A model generated the notes under the pieces. It was not told where the DNA came from and did not search any database. It saw only the letters and a list, made by a program, of their open reading frames with translations. From NCBI GenBank assembly GCA_913063495.1, contig CAJXXT010000008.1, positions 1-54,788 on the forward strand: 54,788 bases of DNA. The letters run 5' to 3'. Made by a program: the position numbers and the translations under genes. Below are positions 51,200-54,788 of this stretch, piece by piece (within the stretch, counting starts at the first letter, position 1; each line of letters begins with the position of its first letter). Origin of the DNA: an uncultured Gammaproteobacteria bacterium (lineage in GTDB: Bacteria; Pseudomonadota; Gammaproteobacteria; Pseudomonadales; Ketobacteraceae).

Positions 51200-52822
51200 T
51201 TAGTCGAGCGTAAACTTTTTCACCGAATGACCCAAAGATAATGAAAGCTCGCTTAATCGCTCAGTGGTATTGGCAACATGCTTTACCGACGCCTGATTCT
51301 CAGTGGTTATAGCTTCAATATCGCGGATATTTCGTTCGATAGCGGCACTTTCTTCGGCTTGTGAGGCGACCGCAGTCTCCAGTGCATTTAATTGTTCAAC
51401 CGCAACTGTAGCGCCCGAATTAAGATCGCCAAGTGGCTGTACCATTTTCTGAATAAGAGCAACCCCTGCCTCCAGCTCAGTACGCCCATCCCCTATTCTT
51501 TCTACAGCGGTTTGCGTTTCTCGATCGATAGCATCAATAACACCATTGATCTCCTCAGTTGCTTGTGCTGTACGCTGAGCAAGATTTCTAACTTCATCAG
51601 CTACAACAGAAAACCCTCGTCCACTTTCTCCTGCACGAGCGGCTTCTATAGCTGCGTTAAGCGCCAAAAGATTAGTTTGTTCAGCAATATCTTTAACCGT
51701 GGTCACCAACTCTCGAATTGAAATCGATCGCTCCCGTAATGCCTCTACCGCATCAGACGTACTGACGATGGTAGATGATATTTTTTCGAATTCTGATGCA
51801 GTCTGTTGAATCAATGCCTCGCCTTCCTCGGCCAGTGCCTTGGCTGATTCTGAGTGCATTTTTGCGTCCCTTGCCGTCTCTGATGCTTGGACGCTTCCTG
51901 TAGAAAACGTAACCATAGAATCGCTAATGCGTGCCACCGCCTGCATTTGAGCCAAGGAACCCCCGATTACTTGTTTAACGGGGTCATCAAGTTGATCAGC
52001 TGAGCCGTTGACACCTATGGAAGCCTCACTAATTGAGGAGATTAAACTATGTAGCTCCGTATTCATCTGGTGGAAGGACTGCATCAAAACACTAATTTCA
52101 TCCTGGCCTTCTGCATTATGGGAATACTGGCGCAGATCCCCTCTACTCATTCGTTGAGCAACGGACACCGCTCTATTAATCGGCGCCACAATACTCCGAC
52201 TTACAGTAAAAGCGAGCAATCCTCCTAACACAGTGGCAACTAAGGAAAGTAACTCCATGATATAAATTGCATTCTGATTCTCTTGCTCGGTACTTTTCTG
52301 TTCATCTAACAGCGCCTGCTGTTCTGAAACCAATAATTGGTTAATTGCTTCAAGCAACGCAGCTAAGGCAGGTTCAGTATCTTTGTTATACTGTTCAATA
52401 GCATCCTTAGGATCTAATTCCACTAGATCAACGGTATCAAGGAATGCTTTTTTATAGGCCGTTCGCTTTTCGATAAGCATAGACAGCAACTCTTCTTGTC
52501 CGCTAAGCTCGCCAGCCTTAAAAGCCTCAAGAATGCCATCTAACACAGCGTTGTGGCCATCCATTGTCTTGTACAGCCCGATACGCTTTTCTCGTTCTGA
52601 GGTTGATAGGATTTGAAGAAGGTTTAGCGCCGCAGCTTGGGCTTGAATGGTGACATCGGAAGCATGCATAACACGAGATACATCTTCGTCTACGAATTTA
52701 CGGGTTGCGTCGGAAAAGTTTGCCATTCGAACCAATGCCAAACCAGCAATAATAATGAGTAAAACAAGGAGCGCTGAAAAACTTAACCCTAAGCGCGCAC
52801 CAATCTTAACGTTCGATAACAC
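51200..52822 (-). CDS. methyl-accepting chemotaxis protein
   Basis: The protein has 540 residues, starting with GTG. A first membrane segment (about residues 13-31) is followed by a helical periplasmic domain of the 4HB_MCP kind (about 35-190), a second membrane segment (about 191-212), and a HAMP domain ('[27 protein letters not shown]'). The signalling tip '[45 protein letters not shown]' (split by the usual hairpin) binds CheA/CheW. No other chemotaxis gene is adjacent. The ligand is not visible. It has no regulon operator, so a link with the catabolic set is only by position. Confidence 0.95.
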   Translation of the reverse strand: MLSNVKIGARLGLSFSALLVLLIIIAGLALVRMANFSDATRKFVDEDVSRVMHASDVTIQAQAAALNLLQILSTSEREKRIGLYKTMDGHNAVLDGILEAFKAGELSGQEELLSMLIEKRTAYKKAFLDTVDLVELDPKDAIEQYNKDTEPALAALLEAINQLLVSEQQALLDEQKSTEQENQNAIYIMELLSLVATVLGGLLAFTVSRSIVAPINRAVSVAQRMSRGDLRQYSHNAEGQDEISVLMQSFHQMNTELHSLISSISEASIGVNGSADQLDDPVKQVIGGSLAQMQAVARISDSMVTFSTGSVQASETARDAKMHSESAKALAEEGEALIQQTASEFEKISSTIVSTSDAVEALRERSISIRELVTTVKDIAEQTNLLALNAAIEAARAGESGRGFSVVADEVRNLAQRTAQATEEINGVIDAIDRETQTAVERIGDGRTELEAGVALIQKMVQPLGDLNSGATVAVEQLNALETAVASQAEESAAIERNIRDIEAITTENQASVKHVANTTERLSELSLSLGHSVKKFTLD

Positions 52823-53091
52823 TTAATTCACCTATACCCTAAAAAAACCTTAATGTTAGAGCATAGATCATTTGCCCGGTAGGTAAATCAAATTAGACAA
52901 AAACTATATGGCACAGCAAATGTGTGGATAACTGGATTCAAGGGGGATTATTCTGTATTGATAATAGGTATCGATAATGTTCCTAACGTTATTTTTAGTC
53001 GAAGTGAAGTAAATCACTATATCTAGTTGTCTATTCCACATTGGAAAAAAAGGCGCCAATTCTGACTACAACATCTAAGAGCACAACCTGA

Positions 53092-53334
53092 ATGATAAAA
53101 ATACTTTCGATACTTACTGTTTTATTGTGTATTATTTCTTGCAGCACCAAGCAAGTCGCTGAGTTTGCATACGGTAGCGTTAAAAATAACGAATGTATGG
53201 ATAAAACAGGAGATATCTCCTGTGACTTGAATAAAGATAATTACTCAGACGTATCTCTAATAGACCCGCCCAATGGCAATACGAATGAAGCTTTGGAAAA
53301 ACGAGCAGCTAAAATAAGAGGGACACAAAAATAA
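53092..53334 (+). CDS. small lipoprotein
   Basis: The protein has 80 residues. The first 17 are a lipoprotein signal 'MIKILSILTVLLCIISC' with the lipidated cysteine at residue 17. The rest is polar, with two further cysteines ('NNECMDKTGDISC'). I recognise no family. The ribosome-binding site is weak. A hairpin follows the stop codon. Confidence 0.55.
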   Translation: MIKILSILTVLLCIISCSTKQVAEFAYGSVKNNECMDKTGDISCDLNKDNYSDVSLIDPPNGNTNEALEKRAAKIRGTQK

Positions 53335-53337
53335 CTC

Positions 53338-53359
53338 GGGCTGATATACATCTCAGCCC
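53338..53359. terminator. bidirectional hairpin between convergent genes
   Basis: GGGCTGA (53338-53344) pairs with TCAGCCC (53353-53359) around an 8-nt loop, between gene ends at 53334 and 53395. A T run (53384-53390) occurs further right. Confidence 0.6.
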
Positions 53360-53394
53360 AGAATCTCACTTATGCTCTAAAGGTTTTTTTACCG

Positions 53395-53829
53395 CTAAGA
53401 CTTAAAGGGATTAGTAAAGATGCTTTTCCCTACCTTCCCAAAAGCAAATGACCAATCTAAATAATCTCGCCATTCTGTAATTTTTCCATTTTCAACCACT
53501 AGTGTACCCATTATTGGTAGCGCAGCCTTAAAGAACCGACTACCTAATGTGTCGATACGCTCTGTTAATACCACATTGCCATTTACGGCAATGTTTACCA
53601 TCTCGACTTCAAATAGGTTAATCGCCTTCCCCATACCAACCAAATCCCTATGTATTCGTTCTTTACCTTTAGCTGTATGAAAAGGAACATTATGGTAAAC
53701 ACAATCTTCGTCAATATAAATCATCGCGCTGTCGAAATCACAAGTACTACAAACAGCAAAAAACTTCTCTACCACAGATTGTGGATCATTAAACTCCATT
53801 ATTATTTTTGCATTACTATTTTTAGGCAT
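53395..53829 (-). CDS. limonene-1,2-epoxide hydrolase-like protein (NTF2-like fold)
   Basis: From the ATG at 53829 (AAGGGA four bases before) the protein has 144 residues. 'DPQSVVEKFFAVCSTCDFDSAMIYIDEDCVYHNVPFHTAKGKERIHRDL' and 'VNGNVVLTERIDTL' with 'VENGKITEWRDYLDW' follow limonene-1,2-epoxide hydrolase. The Arg-Asp pair in 'ERID' and the Asp in 'RDYLD' are at catalytic positions of that enzyme. It would add water to an epoxide of a terpene or sterol-like compound, without a cofactor. A longer upstream frame exists but lacks a ribosome-binding site. Confidence 0.75.
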   Translation of the reverse strand: MPKNSNAKIIMEFNDPQSVVEKFFAVCSTCDFDSAMIYIDEDCVYHNVPFHTAKGKERIHRDLVGMGKAINLFEVEMVNIAVNGNVVLTERIDTLGSRFFKAALPIMGTLVVENGKITEWRDYLDWSFAFGKVGKSIFTNPFKS

Positions 53830-53840
53830 TATATTTTCCC

Positions 53841-54044
53841 TTACGTTAACACGCTGTTTGTTGTTAGCCCACAATCATACCATGGCATTGAAATATCAGG
53901 CATCCAATACTGACTGCCATCAATATTCCAGTTAACGGTCTCTAGAATTTTAAGGCTTCCTAAATCGGTTGAGCCTCCGCTTGATCTCATCCTAATGCCT
54001 TTTGGGGTTTGAGTGTCAACACCCTTTTTTGACCTCCTTTGCAT
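53841..54044 (-). CDS. possible small protein upstream of the epoxide-hydrolase-like gene
   Basis: An open frame of 67 codons ends 12 bases before the next gene on the same strand. The C-terminal half, 'LETVNWNIDGSQYWMPDISMPWYDCG', has a protein-like composition, but I recognise no family and the ribosome-binding site is poor. It may be a real small gene or the end of a decayed one. Confidence 0.3.
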   Translation of the reverse strand: MQRRSKKGVDTQTPKGIRMRSSGGSTDLGSLKILETVNWNIDGSQYWMPDISMPWYDCGLTTNSVLT

Positions 54045-54141
54045 ATTGATCTTTACACTGTAAGGATAGGCATGCAGAATGGTGCTACATCAAAATCAAT
54101 TTTCGGTTTGAAAGAGCGCTTTAGTAACGTGGGAGTTCGAC

Positions 54142-54788
54142 ATGAAGCAATACGATACAGTGGTAATCGGTGCAGGTAACGCAGGACTTACTGCAGCCAC
54201 CTCCCTACAACGGGGCGGTAGTCGCACGTTGCTATTGGAGCGCCACAACATACCTGGAGGCTGTGCCACCTCATTTGTACGGGGTGACTATGAGTTTGAA
54301 GTCGCGCTGCATCAATTAAGTGGCTTAGGCACTGAAGACCGCCCTTTCATCATGCGTAAGATTTTTAGCGACCTAGGCGTCATGGATAAAGTAGAGTTTG
54401 TTCAAGAAAGCGAGCTTTATCGTATTGTAGTACCGGGCGAAATAGACACTACGTTACCTGCAAGCTGGACGGGGTTACGACGTAAATTACAAGCTGACTT
54501 TCCGTCGGAAAACGACAATATAGAACGCTTTATGAAACTTTGCGAAACCATCTCCCTGGAAAGCTTTATGATGCTGCCGAAGGCCATTAAAGCCAACGAT
54601 GAAGCAATACTTAAAACAAGCTGCCCCAATTACATTAAATACGGGATGCGTTCAGCAAAAGACGTACTTGACGAACATTTTTGTGATGAAAAATTAAAAA
54701 CCGTATTAGCCGCCTACTGGTGTTATATCGGAGTACCACCTAAGGATATTCCTTTTCCTGATCTAGCCATTATGATTTATGCTTACGC
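54142..54788 (+). CDS. CrtI/phytoene dehydrogenase-like FAD oxidoreductase, C-terminus beyond window end
   Basis: The frame is open from the ATG at 54142 (GGGAG before it) to the last base, about 215 codons, so the gene is partial. 'YDTVVIGAGNAGLTAATSLQRGGSRTLLLERHNIPGGCATSFVRGDYEFEVALHQLSG' contains the dinucleotide-binding GAGNAG, the acidic end of the second strand and the GG...F motif of phytoene desaturase, retinol saturase and related enzymes. Members add or remove hydrogen in isoprenoid chains. Together with the neighbouring epoxide-hydrolase-like protein this again suggests isoprenoid chemistry, but the rest of the gene is needed. Confidence 0.85.
   Translation, partial: MKQYDTVVIGAGNAGLTAATSLQRGGSRTLLLERHNIPGGCATSFVRGDYEFEVALHQLSGLGTEDRPFIMRKIFSDLGVMDKVEFVQESELYRIVVPGEIDTTLPASWTGLRRKLQADFPSENDNIERFMKLCETISLESFMMLPKAIKANDEAILKTSCPNYIKYGMRSAKDVLDEHFCDEKLKTVLAAYWCYIGVPPKDIPFPDLAIMIYAY

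Overview
The window looks like part of a gammaproteobacterial chromosome from a marine, lipid-degrading type. The evidence is the protein families seen (FadL-type outer-membrane transporter, GntR/FadR-type regulator, many acyl-CoA enzymes, Rieske oxygenase, periplasmic SBP_bac_3-like proteins, methyl-accepting chemotaxis protein) and the moderately AT-rich DNA. No rRNA, tRNA, CRISPR array, intact transposase or prophage gene was seen.

Left part (1-9.3 kb): a PAS sensor protein cut by the window edge, an orphan periplasmic solute-binding-like protein, a decayed RES-domain fragment, a Rieske oxygenase of the KshA/DAF-36 kind, then a sulfation set (APS kinase, two small membrane proteins, PAPS-dependent sulfotransferase). 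Next comes an arylsulfotransferase-family protein with a decayed copy of its own 3' end beside it, and a secreted FG-GAP/VCBS repeat protein.

Secreted-protein part (9.8-19.8 kb): a zinc-phospholipase-C-like protein, a glutaredoxin-like protein with a multi-pass membrane protein, and three large exported proteins. Two of these are metzincin proteases (one with two HExxHxxGxxH sites) and one is a lipoprotein with a ricin-type lectin domain and an N-formylglutamate-amidohydrolase-like domain. One protease has lost frame with its signal peptide at an AT dinucleotide repeat. A 79-bp element is duplicated upstream of the two lipoprotein genes.

Catabolic part (19.9-51.1 kb): 24 genes in nine transcription units for aerobic breakdown of a hydrophobic substrate. 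Eight copies of one perfect palindrome, CTGGTnnnACCAG, lie upstream of these units. It is the type of site bound by FadR-subfamily GntR regulators, and a GntR/FCD regulator is encoded in the middle of the set. The gene products suggest this flow: uptake (FadL) and binding (SCP2, tandem START-like, DUF2505, AttH/CrtC-like proteins); oxidation of an alcohol (GMC long-chain alcohol oxidase) and aldehyde (ALDH); then CoA-level steps by three acyl-CoA dehydrogenases, one citronellyl-CoA-dehydrogenase-like, an AtuC/AtuF-like acyl-CoA carboxylase, a 4-hydroxybutyryl-CoA-dehydratase-like enzyme, an enoyl-CoA hydratase, a normal thiolase and an SCPx-type thiolase. A BKACE enzyme would release acetoacetate, which the 3-oxoacid CoA-transferase ScoAB and thiolase could convert to acetyl-CoA. 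The substrate is not shown by the sequence; a branched isoprenoid or sterol-like lipid is the best inference. This regulon is the most interesting system in the window.

Right part (48.2-54.8 kb): two more orphan solute-binding-like proteins, a chemotaxis receptor, a small lipoprotein, a limonene-epoxide-hydrolase-like protein and the start of a CrtI-like FAD oxidoreductase cut by the window end.
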